DNA of 64,000 bases from Aequorivita marisscotiae (GTDB lineage: Bacteria; Bacteroidota; Bacteroidia; Flavobacteriales; Flavobacteriaceae): NCBI RefSeq assembly GCF_029814825.1, contig NZ_CP122379.1, forward strand, positions 1,116,001 to 1,180,000, read 5' to 3'. Shown piece by piece: positions 34,720 to 44,913 of the stretch (position 1 is its first letter; each line of letters starts with the position of its first letter). The position numbers and the translations under genes are program-made. Below the pieces are notes generated by a model. It saw only the letters and a list, made by a program, of their open reading frames with translations, ran no database searches and was not told the DNA's origin.

Positions 34720-37086
34720 ATGAAAAAACTTGGCGCCATTCTTTCCCTTCTGCTTATCGTTGGCTTATTATTTTATAGCTTTTATTCACTTACCCCGCAT
34801 TACGATGAAAATAAAACCTATCCAGCTACTGAATTTTCGGTTGACAGAGCGTTGGAACCTTTAAGCGAAATTGCTAAACAACCACATTATCTGGGTTCTG
34901 ATGGACATAAAGAAGTGCGTAAAATTTTAATTGCCGAAATGCAAAAATTGGGTTTAGACCCTCACATTCAAACGGGTTTTAGCTTGAATCCAGATTCTAA
35001 AACGCTCAATAAACCAGTTAATATTATTGGGCGAATAAAGGGCAGCGAAGATGGAAAGGCGCTTTTGTTACTTTCGCATTACGATAGCGCGCTTGTACCG
35101 TCGTTTGGTGCCAGCGATGCCGGAAGTGGCCTGGTTACTATTTTAGAAAGTGTACGCGCGTATCTGGCTTCCCGAAAACAACCTAAAAACGATATTATAA
35201 TTTTATTTTCCGATGCTGAAGAAATCGGGCTAGATGGCGCAAAATTATTTGTAAATGACCATCCTTGGGCAAAAAATGTGGGATTGGTACTGAATTTTGA
35301 AGCGCGTGGTACGAGCGGTCCAAGTAATATGATTTTAGAAACCAACGGTGGAAATTCAAAACTTGTAAAGGAGTTTATCGCGGCAAATCCAGACTTTCCG
35401 GTGGCTTCTTCATTAATGTATAGTGTTTATAAAATGTTGCCCAACGATACCGATTCTACTGTATTTAGGGAAGATGGCGATATTGATAGTTTTTTCTTCG
35501 CCTTTATAGATAGCCATTTTAACTACCATACAGCAAATGACAATATGTACCATTTAGCATGGAATAGTTTAATGCATCAAGGTAGTTACTTGCTTCCGCT
35601 TATTCATTATTTTGCTGATGCCAATCTGTCCGAGTTAAAAGCCGAAACAGATAATGTGTACGTAAACCTACCTCTGGTTAAAATGCTAAGCTATCCTTTT
35701 GCATGGATTTTGCCTATGCTTATTATTGCTGCAATTCTATTTATTCTTTTAATTTATTACGGTTTAAAACAGAAAAAGCTCAATGGTAAATCTATTGGTT
35801 TGGGTTTTGTTCCATTTTTGCTTTCCTTGCTTTTATGTGGCCTACTTGGTTTTTTTGGTTGGAAATTAATTTTGGCACTATACCCACAATACACCGAAAT
35901 TCAACAAGGTTTTACCTATAATGGCCATTGGTATATCGCCTTTTTCGTTTTTATTTCATTGGCAGTATCCTTCGCTATTTATAAAAAGTTCACCCAAAAA
36001 TTTAATGAGCCTGCGTTTTACGTAGCACCCTTGTTTTTTTGGTTATTAATTAACGTGGCTGTATTTATAGTTTTAAAAGGAGCAGCGTATTTTATTATTC
36101 CCGTATTTTTTGGGTTATTGTCGTTTTTTATAATGCTTCGGCAGGAGCGCCCAAATCTTTTGGCAATGGCGCTTTTGGCAGCTCCGGCGCTTTTTATTTT
36201 TGCACCGCTTATTCAATTTTTTCCTGTTGGTTTGGGTTTAAAAATGCTGGTTATTAGTTGTGTTTTTACGGTTTTACTATTTGCGTTGCTCTGGCCCGTT
36301 TTTGGTTTTTACAAAATGAAACGCTTACTTTCTGTTGTGTGTTTGCTGCTTGCAATAACTTGCTTCGGAATAGCGCATTCAAAAAGTAATTATTCCGAAG
36401 AACGAAGAAAACCAAACAGTTTAATTTATTATAAGGATGCAGATACCAATAAATTTTATTGGCTTACCTACGACGAAGAAATTGATGAATGGACGCAGAA
36501 TTATTTAGGCGAAAACCCTAAAAAAGCATCTGCGGTAGTTGCCGATGCAGCATACAGTAAATACGGCGCCAATTTTACTTATGCGACAAAAGCTCCACAA
36601 AGAAATATTGCAGATTTTGAAATAATATTAAAAGAAGATACCTTAATTGAAGCACTTCGGAAGGTGAAACTTATCATCGTTCCGCACCGAAGAGTACATA
36701 AAATAGACTTATATAGTGAAACGATTTCGGCTTTAAAAGCTTTGGAGTTTAACGGACAAACGATGCCTGTTTCAAAAGTTTCGAGCAACTATAGAGGTAC
36801 AAAAAATAGTGCACTAATTAATTATTACGTGTCTGAAGGCGATTCGCTAAAAGTGGCGTATTCCGCAGAGAAAAATACTCCGGTTTCTTTTAAAATTATG
36901 GAATATTCTTTCAATTTAATGACTGAGCCACAATTTGAAATTACCCAAAGACCAATTTATACCATGCCAAAACCATTTGTTATTACGGATGCTATTATGG
37001 TTAAACGAACTTTTTCAGTAGATTCGCTTAGAATACATGTTGAAGATACAACAAAGGCAAACTTTCAAAATATCCCCTCACAATGA
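34720..37086 (+). CDS. M28 family metallopeptidase with multi-pass membrane domain
   Basis: 788 residues. One N-terminal anchor (LGAILSLLLIVGLLFYSF), then an extracytoplasmic M28 domain (about 45-310) with zinc ligands in LLLSHYDSA (His), FGASDAGSG (Asp), SDAEEIG (Glu pair), NFEARG (Glu) and SHFNYHTANDN (His). From about 325 to 560 come roughly eight membrane helices, and the last 230 residues are a soluble beta-rich domain. This plan matches FXNA-type ER aminopeptidase homologues. Substrate unknown. Overlaps the next gene by four bases (ATGA). Confidence 0.92.
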   Translation: MKKLGAILSLLLIVGLLFYSFYSLTPHYDENKTYPATEFSVDRALEPLSEIAKQPHYLGSDGHKEVRKILIAEMQKLGLDPHIQTGFSLNPDSKTLNKPVNIIGRIKGSEDGKALLLLSHYDSALVPSFGASDAGSGLVTILESVRAYLASRKQPKNDIIILFSDAEEIGLDGAKLFVNDHPWAKNVGLVLNFEARGTSGPSNMILETNGGNSKLVKEFIAANPDFPVASSLMYSVYKMLPNDTDSTVFREDGDIDSFFFAFIDSHFNYHTANDNMYHLAWNSLMHQGSYLLPLIHYFADANLSELKAETDNVYVNLPLVKMLSYPFAWILPMLIIAAILFILLIYYGLKQKKLNGKSIGLGFVPFLLSLLLCGLLGFFGWKLILALYPQYTEIQQGFTYNGHWYIAFFVFISLAVSFAIYKKFTQKFNEPAFYVAPLFFWLLINVAVFIVLKGAAYFIIPVFFGLLSFFIMLRQERPNLLAMALLAAPALFIFAPLIQFFPVGLGLKMLVISCVFTVLLFALLWPVFGFYKMKRLLSVVCLLLAITCFGIAHSKSNYSEERRKPNSLIYYKDADTNKFYWLTYDEEIDEWTQNYLGENPKKASAVVADAAYSKYGANFTYATKAPQRNIADFEIILKEDTLIEALRKVKLIIVPHRRVHKIDLYSETISALKALEFNGQTMPVSKVSSNYRGTKNSALINYYVSEGDSLKVAYSAEKNTPVSFKIMEYSFNLMTEPQFEITQRPIYTMPKPFVITDAIMVKRTFSVDSLRIHVEDTTKANFQNIPSQ

Positions 37087-37889
37087 ATAATACAATCGCT
37101 ATTACGGGTCTTGGCTGGCTCGGACAACCTTTAGCATATCGTTTATCGGCTTTAAATTATACGGTAAAAGGTTCGGTAACTTCTATTGAAAAAGCCACTT
37201 TATTACAACAAAACGGTTTTAACGCTTTTCCTGTTGAAGTTTCTGAAAACGGTATTGAAGGCGAAATAGAGGCATTGTTATTAAATGCCGATTGTTTTAT
37301 GATAATGATTCCGCCCGGACTACGAAGAAACACGGGCGCAGATTACGTATTAAAGATGGCGCATTTACTTTCGGCTATCAACGAATCTGCCGTAAGAAAA
37401 ATTATTTTAGTGAGTAGTACTTCGGTTTATGATGATTCACAGGGGAGGGTGACGGAGCGGGACGAGCCAAAACCCGAAACCATCGCCGGCAAGCAATTGC
37501 GGCAAGTAGAAGAATTATTTATGAATGCCGAAGGCTTGCAGACTACCGTAGTGCGTTTTGGCGGATTGATAGGCGGCAGTAGAAACCCTGTGAAATATTT
37601 GGCAGGAAGAAAAGATTTGATTGATGCTAACGCTCCCGTAAATTTGATTCATCGGGATGATTGTATTAATATCTTGGTTGAAATTTTAAAGAAAGATGCC
37701 TTCGGAAAAGTTTTTAACGCAGTAAACCCGAACCATCCAAAAAAAGCGGAATATTATATCCAAAAGGCAAAGGAGCTTGGGTTGGAAGCTCCCACTTTTG
37801 CGGAAGCGGTTTCAAACGGAACTTTTAAGCAAGTGGATTCCGATAATTTACAATCAGTCTTGAATTATTCGTTTAAAACTTCTATATAA
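37083..37889 (+). CDS. NAD(P)-binding extended SDR-like protein (YeeZ type)
   Basis: 268 residues. The Rossmann start is ITGLGWLGQPLA (glycine-rich loop at residues 8-13), followed by IILVSSTSVYDD, with the SST-VY that aligns to the SDR Ser/Tyr region, and VVRFGGLIGGSR. There is no clear YxxxK, as in YeeZ-type members that may have lost or changed activity. It is translationally coupled to the M28 peptidase gene. Substrate unknown. A strong hairpin terminator follows. Confidence 0.88.
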   Translation: MNNTIAITGLGWLGQPLAYRLSALNYTVKGSVTSIEKATLLQQNGFNAFPVEVSENGIEGEIEALLLNADCFMIMIPPGLRRNTGADYVLKMAHLLSAINESAVRKIILVSSTSVYDDSQGRVTERDEPKPETIAGKQLRQVEELFMNAEGLQTTVVRFGGLIGGSRNPVKYLAGRKDLIDANAPVNLIHRDDCINILVEILKKDAFGKVFNAVNPNHPKKAEYYIQKAKELGLEAPTFAEAVSNGTFKQVDSDNLQSVLNYSFKTSI

Positions 37890-37918
37890 AAAAAGGAGCC
37901 TGTTACAGCTCCTTTTTC
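37888..37918. terminator. Bidirectional intrinsic terminator
   Basis: Stem AAAGGAGC (37892-37899) and GCTCCTTT (37908-37915) with loop CTGTTACA, flanked by A-run and T-run. Serves the SDR-like gene and the convergent M13 peptidase gene. Confidence 0.85.
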
Positions 37919-37942
37919 AATCAATTAAAATACTTTAAAAAA

Positions 37943-40009
37943 CTACCAAATACGCACTCTATCTTCTGGCGCAAGATACATAGGGTCGCCTTCCTTAATA
38001 TCAAAAGCTTCGTAAAACGCATCAATGTTTAGTAAAGGCTGTGTAGCACGAACCATACCCGGAGAATGCGGATCTGTTTTTACTTGGTTACGCAATGCCT
38101 CGTCGCGCGATTTTGTGCGCCATACGGTTGCCCAACTCATAAAAAAGCGTTGCTCTGGTGTTAGACCGTCTATGTTATCAGGACGTCCGTTTTCTTTGTA
38201 AAAACGTTGTAAGCCATCATAAGCACCAAGTACCCCGCCAAGATCACCGATGTTTTCACCGAGGGTAAAATGTCCGTTGATGTAAACACTGTCCAAAACT
38301 TCTACATTACTGTACTGTTCTGCAAGTTTATTACCACGCTCGGTAAAGTTTTTAAGATCGGTATCTGTCCACCAGTTTACCAGGTTTCCGTTAGCATCAA
38401 AACGTGAGCCGCTATCGTCAAAAGCATGTGAAATTTCGTGGCCTATTACTGCGCCAATTCCACCGTAATTTACTGCTTCGTCTGCTTTATAATCGTAGAA
38501 AGGCGGCTGAAGAATTGCAGCTGGGAAAACGATTTCGTTATTAAAAGGATTGAAATACGCATTCACGGTTTGTGGGCTCATGCCCCATTCTGTACGATCT
38601 ACAGGCTCGTCTATTTTTTCAAGGTTATCTTTAAGATTCCAAGTTTGCAGCGCAACCATATTGTCATAATAGGTGTTTTCTGGTTTTACTTCCATAGAGG
38701 AGTAATCTTTCCATTTGTCTGGATACCCTACTTTTACGGTGAATTTATCAAGCTTCTCAATGGCTTTCACTTTAGTGCTATCGCTCATCCATTCTAAGGC
38801 ATTAATGCGGTCTTTGTAGGCTGCAATTACATTTTCGATCATGGATTCTGCCTTAGCCTTTGCTTCTGGTGGGAACATTTCATCTACATAAAGTTTACCC
38901 AAAGCTTCGCCTACGCTTCCATTAACGGTGGCAAGAGCACGTTCATCTGCTGGTTTTTGTTTTTTGGTGCCCTTTAAGGTTGTAGCATAAAAATCAAAAT
39001 TTGCCTTTTCAATTTCAGTGGTTAACATTCCTGCGGAACTGTTTAAGGTAGACCAACGCATCACGGTTTTCCAGGTATCTAAATCTGGGTTGGCAAACAT
39101 TTGTTTTAAAGTTTCCATATATTTTGGCTGCATTACGATAACAGTGTCCAGTTTTTTATCGATGCCCATTTGCTCAAAAGCTTGTTCCCACTTAATTTGT
39201 GGTAGCATTTTTTGCAATTCTTCAATACTTCTTGGATTGTTGAAATTTCTAAAATCGCGGCTCGCTACTTTATCTAATCTCGGAGAGGCAAGTTTAGTTT
39301 CAAAAGCTAGAATAGTTTCTGCCTGCTCGCGGGCAGCTTCTTCAGTATCGCCCAAAAACTGAAGCATTCTCGTAATATGATCTACATATTGTTCACGTAT
39401 TTTTACCGAAGCAGGATCTGTATTAGTATAAAAATCGCGATCTGGCAGGCCTAAATTTCCAGGGGTAATATAGGCTGAATTTATAGCACTATTGTTTGGG
39501 TTTGAAAATGCTGCAAGCCCCAAAAATGGTTGTGAAACTGCAACGGCATCTTCCGCCATTAATTTTTGAAAATCTTCCATGCTATTCATAGCGGCAATTT
39601 TTTCGAGCGCTGGTTTTAGCGGTTCAATACCCGCTTTGTCCCTAGCAACCGAGTCCAGTTTTGACTCATATATCATTAACGCTTTGGCTTGATCGGTATC
39701 GGGGGCGTATTTACCGCTTTCTTTGGCTTTTGCTAAAATATTCAGCATGTCCTTACTGGTTTTTTTGCGCAAAATAGTGAAGCCTGCCCAACTGGTTTCA
39801 TCGTCTGGAATTTCGTTGTTCTTCATCCAGTTTCCGTTCACGTAATTGTAAAAATCGTCTTTTGGACTTACGGTGGTGTCCATGTTTGCGAGAATAATTC
39901 CGTGTGGTTCGTTGTCTGTTACGGCCACTTCGGTTTTTTCCTTACAAGCGGTTGTGGCGACTGCAATAACTGCAAAAGCCACAACGGGTTTTAAAAAATT
40001 GGTTTTCAT
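37943..40009 (-). CDS. M13 family metallopeptidase (neprilysin/PepO-like) lipoprotein
   Basis: 688 residues. A signal peptide ends in a lipobox, VIAVATTAC, so the mature enzyme is probably lipid-anchored. The zinc motif is VIGHEISHAFDD (His-Glu-x-x-His, near residue 520), with the third ligand Glu in GENIGDLGG about 60 residues later and NAYFNPFNNEIVFPA upstream, all typical of M13. It cleaves oligopeptides. It ends with the usual CxW-like DRVRIW, where family members often have a Cys. Convergent with the SDR-like gene. Confidence 0.95.
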   Translation of the reverse strand: MKTNFLKPVVAFAVIAVATTACKEKTEVAVTDNEPHGIILANMDTTVSPKDDFYNYVNGNWMKNNEIPDDETSWAGFTILRKKTSKDMLNILAKAKESGKYAPDTDQAKALMIYESKLDSVARDKAGIEPLKPALEKIAAMNSMEDFQKLMAEDAVAVSQPFLGLAAFSNPNNSAINSAYITPGNLGLPDRDFYTNTDPASVKIREQYVDHITRMLQFLGDTEEAAREQAETILAFETKLASPRLDKVASRDFRNFNNPRSIEELQKMLPQIKWEQAFEQMGIDKKLDTVIVMQPKYMETLKQMFANPDLDTWKTVMRWSTLNSSAGMLTTEIEKANFDFYATTLKGTKKQKPADERALATVNGSVGEALGKLYVDEMFPPEAKAKAESMIENVIAAYKDRINALEWMSDSTKVKAIEKLDKFTVKVGYPDKWKDYSSMEVKPENTYYDNMVALQTWNLKDNLEKIDEPVDRTEWGMSPQTVNAYFNPFNNEIVFPAAILQPPFYDYKADEAVNYGGIGAVIGHEISHAFDDSGSRFDANGNLVNWWTDTDLKNFTERGNKLAEQYSNVEVLDSVYINGHFTLGENIGDLGGVLGAYDGLQRFYKENGRPDNIDGLTPEQRFFMSWATVWRTKSRDEALRNQVKTDPHSPGMVRATQPLLNIDAFYEAFDIKEGDPMYLAPEDRVRIW

Positions 40010-40084
40010 TTTATTATTTTAGATTAAAGTAATTGTTGATTTAAAATTATTCTGAAAGTATAAGTTGCCTTTTAAGTGGGTATG

Positions 40085-40675
40085 TTACACTTTTTTATTT
40101 TTTTTATCTTGAAGCTCCAAATTGAAAATGGAATCTTTGGTGCGTTGTTGTTTTTTTAATTCGTTTTCTTCGTCTTCTTTTCTTGAAAAGTCTATTTTAT
40201 CTTTTTGAAACTTTTCATTTAGTTGTACTATTAAATCTTTTACCGCACTATTCATTTCTTCTAAGGATAGTTGCACCTTTAGCGAATCGATAGTTGCTTG
40301 ATGCGAAACTTGAGAAAGCAGCGCTGTTCGGGTTTTTAACACTACTAACCGGCTGTGGATGGGTTTGGTATTTAGCGTATCTGGAATTTTTTTAAAAAGC
40401 GAATCGGCGTATTCGTTTAAAAGCTCCGATCGGTTTCGCAAATCTTGGTAGTTAGTTCCGTTTGCATTTTGTGCTTCGGCCAGAAAATCTTCTAAAACGC
40501 CCCAATGCACCGCCTGTTTTTGTGCTGGCTCAGAGAGTTGTGGGAAGGCATGGTTTTTATTGCCAAAAATAATTGATGCGTCGTTATTTGGAACTTCAGC
40601 TAAGTTTTCTTCGGAATTATTTCCGCAGGAAAAAACAAAACCAACAACCATTAAAAGTGGAATTAAAATCTTCAT
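40085..40675 (-). CDS. Predicted lipoprotein, function unknown
   Basis: 196 residues from the ATG at 40675; an ATG six codons earlier is possible. The signal is MKILIPLLMVVGFVFSC with a good lipobox (VFSC). The mature part is mostly helical and highly charged at its C-terminus (KDKIDFSRKEDEENELKKQQ), predicted to form coiled coil. No family recognised. It lies upstream of the M13 gene on the same strand and is divergent from the threonine dehydrogenase gene. Confidence 0.75.
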   Translation of the reverse strand: MKILIPLLMVVGFVFSCGNNSEENLAEVPNNDASIIFGNKNHAFPQLSEPAQKQAVHWGVLEDFLAEAQNANGTNYQDLRNRSELLNEYADSLFKKIPDTLNTKPIHSRLVVLKTRTALLSQVSHQATIDSLKVQLSLEEMNSAVKDLIVQLNEKFQKDKIDFSRKEDEENELKKQQRTKDSIFNLELQDKKNKKV

Positions 40676-40790
40676 AAAAAATAAAAGGGTCACAAAGATA
40701 CTGGTTATTAACCAAATGGCATATCTTTTTTTTAACGCTGAAAGAACTCATAATACGTATCTTTACACTTCATTTTTGAACATTAAACTC

Positions 40791-41738
40791 ATGAAAAAAC
40801 GGATTTTAATTATAGGCGCCTGTGGCCAAATAGGTACTGAATTAACCCTTTATTTACGCGAAAAATTTGGCAATCATAAAGTAATTGCGAGCGATATAAG
40901 AGAAGGCGAGGCAGAGCTTATGCAGAGCGGACCTTTTGAAATTTTGGACGCTATGAATTACGACGCTATTCAGGAAGTAGTAATTAGATACGAAATAACA
41001 GACGTTTATTTAATGGCTGCGATGCTATCGGCCACTGCCGAAAAATTTCCGATGAAGGGTTGGAACTTAAATATGAATTCACTTTTTCACGTGCTGAATT
41101 TAGCAAAAGATAAAAAAATTGAAAAGATATTTTGGCCTTCAAGTATAGCTGTATTTGGTCCAACCACTCCTAAAATAGATACGCCGCAACGCACCGTGAT
41201 GGAGCCGAGTACTGTTTACGGAATTAGCAAGCAAACTGGTGAGCGTTGGTGCGAATATTATTTTAAGCGGTACGGGGTAGATGTACGTAGCGTTCGGTAT
41301 CCGGGGCTCATTAGCTACAAAACCCTACCAGGAGGCGGAACTACAGATTATGCGGTAGATATTTATCACAAAGCATTAAAACATAAAAAATACATTTGCT
41401 TTTTAAATGCTGAAACTACCTTGCCTATGATGTTTATGGACGACGCTATTAAAGCCACTGTAAATATTATGGAAGCCGATACGGAAAAAATTAAAACGCG
41501 GAATGCTTACAATCTTTCGGGCATGAGCTTTAATCCTGAGGAAATAACTGCAAGTATTAAAAAGCACATTCCTGAGTTTAAAATAAGTTATGAGCCAGAT
41601 TTTAGACAAGCCATTGCAGATAGCTGGCCGCAAAGTATTGATGACAGCGAAGCACGTGATGATTGGGGTTGGAAAAGCGAAATTTCTTTAGATGAAATGA
41701 CCGAAATAATGCTTACAAACCTAAACGATAAATATTAG
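40791..41738 (+). CDS. SDR-type L-threonine 3-dehydrogenase
   Basis: 315 residues from ATG 40791 (MKKRILIIGACGQIG); the upstream extension is antisense to the lipoprotein gene and rejected. GACGQIG is the NAD loop, VASDIREG the adenine-ribose Asp, WPSSIAVFGPTTP and STVYGISKQTGERW give the Ser and the YxxxK catalytic residues. The close match of LPGGGTTDYAVDIYH and FMDDAIKAT with the short-chain L-threonine dehydrogenases (as characterised in Flavobacterium frigidimaris) supports oxidation of threonine to 2-amino-3-ketobutyrate. No kbl ligase gene is adjacent. Confidence 0.9.
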   Translation: MKKRILIIGACGQIGTELTLYLREKFGNHKVIASDIREGEAELMQSGPFEILDAMNYDAIQEVVIRYEITDVYLMAAMLSATAEKFPMKGWNLNMNSLFHVLNLAKDKKIEKIFWPSSIAVFGPTTPKIDTPQRTVMEPSTVYGISKQTGERWCEYYFKRYGVDVRSVRYPGLISYKTLPGGGTTDYAVDIYHKALKHKKYICFLNAETTLPMMFMDDAIKATVNIMEADTEKIKTRNAYNLSGMSFNPEEITASIKKHIPEFKISYEPDFRQAIADSWPQSIDDSEARDDWGWKSEISLDEMTEIMLTNLNDKY

Positions 41739-41740
41739 GG

Positions 41741-42616
41741 TTATTTATCCTCGTTAAATATTACTTCCAAAATATTGGCGGTACCATTTTTTCCTTCATT
41801 GGAAATATACAGTGTGCCATCGGGAGCAAATGTAATTCCTTCGGGTTGGGCAAAGGACTCTTTGTATAATCTGTGCAGTTTTAACGGTTTTCCAAGACTG
41901 TCCATTATTAACATCTGCGGATATTTTCCTTCCAGAATATAATAGTGTCCTGTTTTAGGATGAATTGCCATATCTGACGGGAAAAAATTAGTTGAAGCTT
42001 CAACATCGTCATCGGCATCCTTCGGTTTAAAAATGGAACTATCTAAAGGAATTTTTAAAACAGGCAAGCTACTTGTTTGTTTAGTTTCTAGGTTGAACGC
42101 ATATATTCCTTTATATGCCTCGCTGTTGGGATCCTTGTCTTTAACAGTAAAAAGAAGTCTGTTTTTAAGGGTATCGGCAACCAATGATTCCATATTGTTT
42201 CTGCCGGAAAAAGGCACTTGATATTCATTTGTGGTGAAAGTATCGCTTAAAAAACCTTCTACTTCAAAAAGGCGGCCGCTGCTTTCCATTACATATGCGG
42301 CACTATCTGTAGTGGTTATTGCTTCGTAGTCTCCAGATTTTCCAAAGGAAATCTTTTTTTCTACAAGATTTGTCTTAAGGTTATAAATAAAAATTATTCC
42401 CTCTTCGTCCTGCACGGCGGCAATTCTGTTTTCTGAAATCCATCGAATGCCACTAATTTCATTTAACTCCAAAGGCATGTCCCATTTGCGTATAATGGTA
42501 TAGGTTTCTTCTTCCAATCGAGGATTGAGTGCTGGATTTTCAAAGGCGTACCAAAGTATCCCAACAAACGCCAAAACTCCAACAATAATTAAAAAAGCTA
42601 TTTTATTTTCTCTCAT
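41741..42616 (-). CDS. SdiA-regulated-type (YjiK-like) beta-propeller protein
   Basis: 291 residues. One N-terminal membrane anchor (IAFLIIVGVLAFVGILWYAF), then repeated blades: LNEISGIRW, DYEAITTTDSAAYVMESSG, PSDMAIHPKTGHYYILEG and FAQPEGITFAPDGTLYISNEG, typical of the SdiA-regulated domain (PF06977). Probably periplasmic and anchored in the inner membrane. Function of the family is not clear; quorum sensing is implied only by the name. Convergent with threonine dehydrogenase, two bases apart. Confidence 0.88.
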   Translation of the reverse strand: MRENKIAFLIIVGVLAFVGILWYAFENPALNPRLEEETYTIIRKWDMPLELNEISGIRWISENRIAAVQDEEGIIFIYNLKTNLVEKKISFGKSGDYEAITTTDSAAYVMESSGRLFEVEGFLSDTFTTNEYQVPFSGRNNMESLVADTLKNRLLFTVKDKDPNSEAYKGIYAFNLETKQTSSLPVLKIPLDSSIFKPKDADDDVEASTNFFPSDMAIHPKTGHYYILEGKYPQMLIMDSLGKPLKLHRLYKESFAQPEGITFAPDGTLYISNEGKNGTANILEVIFNEDK

Positions 42617-42869
42617 AATTCAATATATAATACAACGGTATAAATTAAATGAAATAATGCTGGACACTCCTTAAAATTATTATAAAAAGTAATAATCTAT
42701 TGTTTGTGATTGATGAAATGGATGGTAAAGTTTATCACATTTGCGTTATGCTGTGGGTAATTAAGTGCCTTAATTGGATTTACCTGTACGGGCTAAAGTA
42801 AAAAGATATATTCTTAAAAGTGAAAAAGGTATTCAAACTGAACTAAGCAAAACTAGGGTGTGTTACTAG

Positions 42870-42941
42870 TGATCCCACCAGGACTCGAACCTGGATCTAG
42901 AGTTTAGGAAACTCCTATTCTATCCCTTGAACTATGGGACC
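42870..42941 (-). tRNA. tRNA-Arg (anticodon CCT)
   Basis: 72 bases on the minus strand. The acceptor arms GGTCCCA and TGGGATC pair, with one G-T pair; the T arm contains GGTTCGAGTCC and the anticodon loop TTCCTAA gives CCT (42906-42908 on the plus strand). The discriminator is A and CCA is not encoded, so it is added after transcription. Confidence 0.95.
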
Positions 42942-43064
42942 CTAAAACTTCAAGGCTTATGAGGTGCGTTGTATTTTGAAGCCAAAGAATTCACTGCAAA
43001 TTTAAATAAATTTAGATTGTTTGCTTTATGAATTAAACCTACTTCTTCAATAATTCAAAATAAA

Positions 43065-43096
43065 AAAACAGGTTTAGCAATGCCGAAACCTGTTTT
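43065..43096 (-). terminator. Intrinsic terminator of nrdBA
   Basis: An 11-bp stem AAAACAGGTTT (43065-43075) and AAACCTGTTTT (43086-43096), followed on the minus strand by a run of T. It lies 27 bases after the nrdA stop. Confidence 0.85.
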
Positions 43097-43122
43097 ATAT
43101 TAAAGTATTTGCGATTAAAAGT

Positions 43123-44913
43123 TTACGCTTCGCAACTTGCACAGTCTTTTTTCTGCGCAAATTTTTGGGCGGCATTCATGCTATGTTGGTAATACAATGA
43201 CTTTAATCCCAATTTCCAAGCTGTAACGTGTATTTTATTAATTTCTTTTACTGGCATTTCTGGATGTACAATAATGTTTACGGACTGTCCTTGGTCTATA
43301 TGGTTTTGACGGTTGGCAGCTTGGTAAATTAAATCCATTTGATCTATTTCCGAATAAGTTTTAAATACATCTTTCTCTTCATCGGTTAAAAAATCAAGAT
43401 GCTGAACAGAGCCGTCATAATCGCGAATGTTTCGCCAAACTTCAAGTGTATTGAATCCTTTTTCTTCCAGTAATTGTTCCAAGAATGGATTTTTAATCGT
43501 GGTTTTTATTTTGGCAATGTCCTTTACATAAACATTAGACCATATAGGTTCTATTCCTTGTGAAACCTGACCCAAAATAAAAGCCGACGAAGTTGTTGGC
43601 GCAACCGCATTTAAGGTTGCATTCCGCCTGCCATAGCCTTTAAGCACTTCTGGTTCGCCGAATTTTTCTGCCAATTCTTCCGAAGCTTTGTACGATTTTT
43701 CTTTAATAACTCTAAATATTTCGCTGTTTAGGTCGTATGCCTCCGCACTATTTAAAGGCAGCATTTTAGATTGTAATAAAGAATGCCACCCTAAAACTCC
43801 TAAGCCCAAAGCGCGGTTGTCTTTGGCAAAATTATAGGCCCGTTCCATAAACAGGAAAGTTTGTTTGTCTTCTCTGCTTTCAGAATCGCGGTACGCTTCT
43901 AGTTTTTCAACAAATTCGGTTATTACTGCATCTAAGAAATATACCATTGTTTCTACGGCATCTGTATTTTTCCACTTGTCGTAATGCAACAAATTAACCG
44001 AAGAAAGTACGCACACAAACGACCAATCGTCATTAGACGGCAACATTATTTCGGTGCAGAGATTACTGGCATAGATAGGCAGTTTTTTATCTTTATAAAC
44101 ATCTGCAGCGGTATTGTTGGCATTGTCTTTAAAGAAAATGTACGGGTAGCCCATTTCGCCTCTACGCTGTAACACTTTTGCCCAAATGGAGCGTTTTTCT
44201 ACATCGCCGGCAATCATTTCTTCCATCCATTGGTTGGTTACGGTAACCCCATGGGTTAGTTCCTGAATGGGGTTTCCTTCTGTACCTATTTCTAAAAACT
44301 CCATAATATCTGGATGTTCCACAGGTAAGTAAGGAGAAAAACGACCGCGTCTTACCGAACCTTGGCTAACTACATCGACCATAGATTCAAACAATTGCAT
44401 GATATGTACTGCCCCCGAAGCTTGTCCATTATTTTTTACTTCGGCCCCACGATGACGAATTTTACCGAAATAACCAGAGGTTCCACCTCCGAGTTTAGAC
44501 ATCATGCCCACTTCAGATTGTGTATATAGAATGTTCCCCATATCGTCGTCTATATGTGAGCCAAAACAACTAATGGGCAATCCTCTTTTTTTTCCGAAAT
44601 TAGACCAAACAGGCGAGGCAAGAGAGAAAAATCCTTGAGACATATAACCGTAAAATTTATCTGAATACCCAGGAATACCGAGTATTTTCTCTGCTCTATC
44701 TGCTATTTCGCGAATTCGTTCTTCTGCGGTTACACCTGGAGTTAGGTAGCCTGAAGCCAAAAAATTACGGCTGTGTTCCGTAAGCCATTCAAAGCCTTTT
44801 GGTTCGTTTTTTTCGGTCTGATGAAGCGCTTCCTTTCGAGCGTTTACAAGATTATTGGCTTCAGAATTTGTTTTTGTGGTCTGTGTGTCGAGGTTTAGAT
44901 TTTGTTCGTTCAT
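43123..44913 (-). CDS. nrdA: Ribonucleotide reductase class I large subunit without ATP-cone
   Basis: 596 residues, against about 760 in E. coli NrdA. All catalytic residues are visible: Cys116 in LPISCFGSH, the NLCTEIMLP triad (Asn, radical Cys, Glu), CVLSSVNLL with the second redox Cys, YYQHSMNAAQ with the Tyr pair of the radical path, and the C-terminal CASC. What is missing is the N-terminal ATP-cone; the protein starts with a low-complexity leader and enters the catalytic domain at FEWLTEHSRNFL. The ATP-cone is found on NrdB instead. It reduces ribonucleoside diphosphates for DNA synthesis. The start abuts the nrdB stop with no spacer. Confidence 0.97.
   Translation of the reverse strand: MNEQNLNLDTQTTKTNSEANNLVNARKEALHQTEKNEPKGFEWLTEHSRNFLASGYLTPGVTAEERIREIADRAEKILGIPGYSDKFYGYMSQGFFSLASPVWSNFGKKRGLPISCFGSHIDDDMGNILYTQSEVGMMSKLGGGTSGYFGKIRHRGAEVKNNGQASGAVHIMQLFESMVDVVSQGSVRRGRFSPYLPVEHPDIMEFLEIGTEGNPIQELTHGVTVTNQWMEEMIAGDVEKRSIWAKVLQRRGEMGYPYIFFKDNANNTAADVYKDKKLPIYASNLCTEIMLPSNDDWSFVCVLSSVNLLHYDKWKNTDAVETMVYFLDAVITEFVEKLEAYRDSESREDKQTFLFMERAYNFAKDNRALGLGVLGWHSLLQSKMLPLNSAEAYDLNSEIFRVIKEKSYKASEELAEKFGEPEVLKGYGRRNATLNAVAPTTSSAFILGQVSQGIEPIWSNVYVKDIAKIKTTIKNPFLEQLLEEKGFNTLEVWRNIRDYDGSVQHLDFLTDEEKDVFKTYSEIDQMDLIYQAANRQNHIDQGQSVNIIVHPEMPVKEINKIHVTAWKLGLKSLYYQHSMNAAQKFAQKKDCASCEA

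Noticed and set aside
37443..37470. Foreign insertion in the SDR-like gene (G-rich stretch GGGGAGGGTGACGGAGCGGGA)
   Set aside because: The encoded GRVTERDEPKP fits the family loop, so it is a local base-composition bump only.
40560..40790. N-terminal extension of the threonine dehydrogenase
   Set aside because: It is antisense to the lipoprotein gene and the Rossmann fold begins at ATG 40791.
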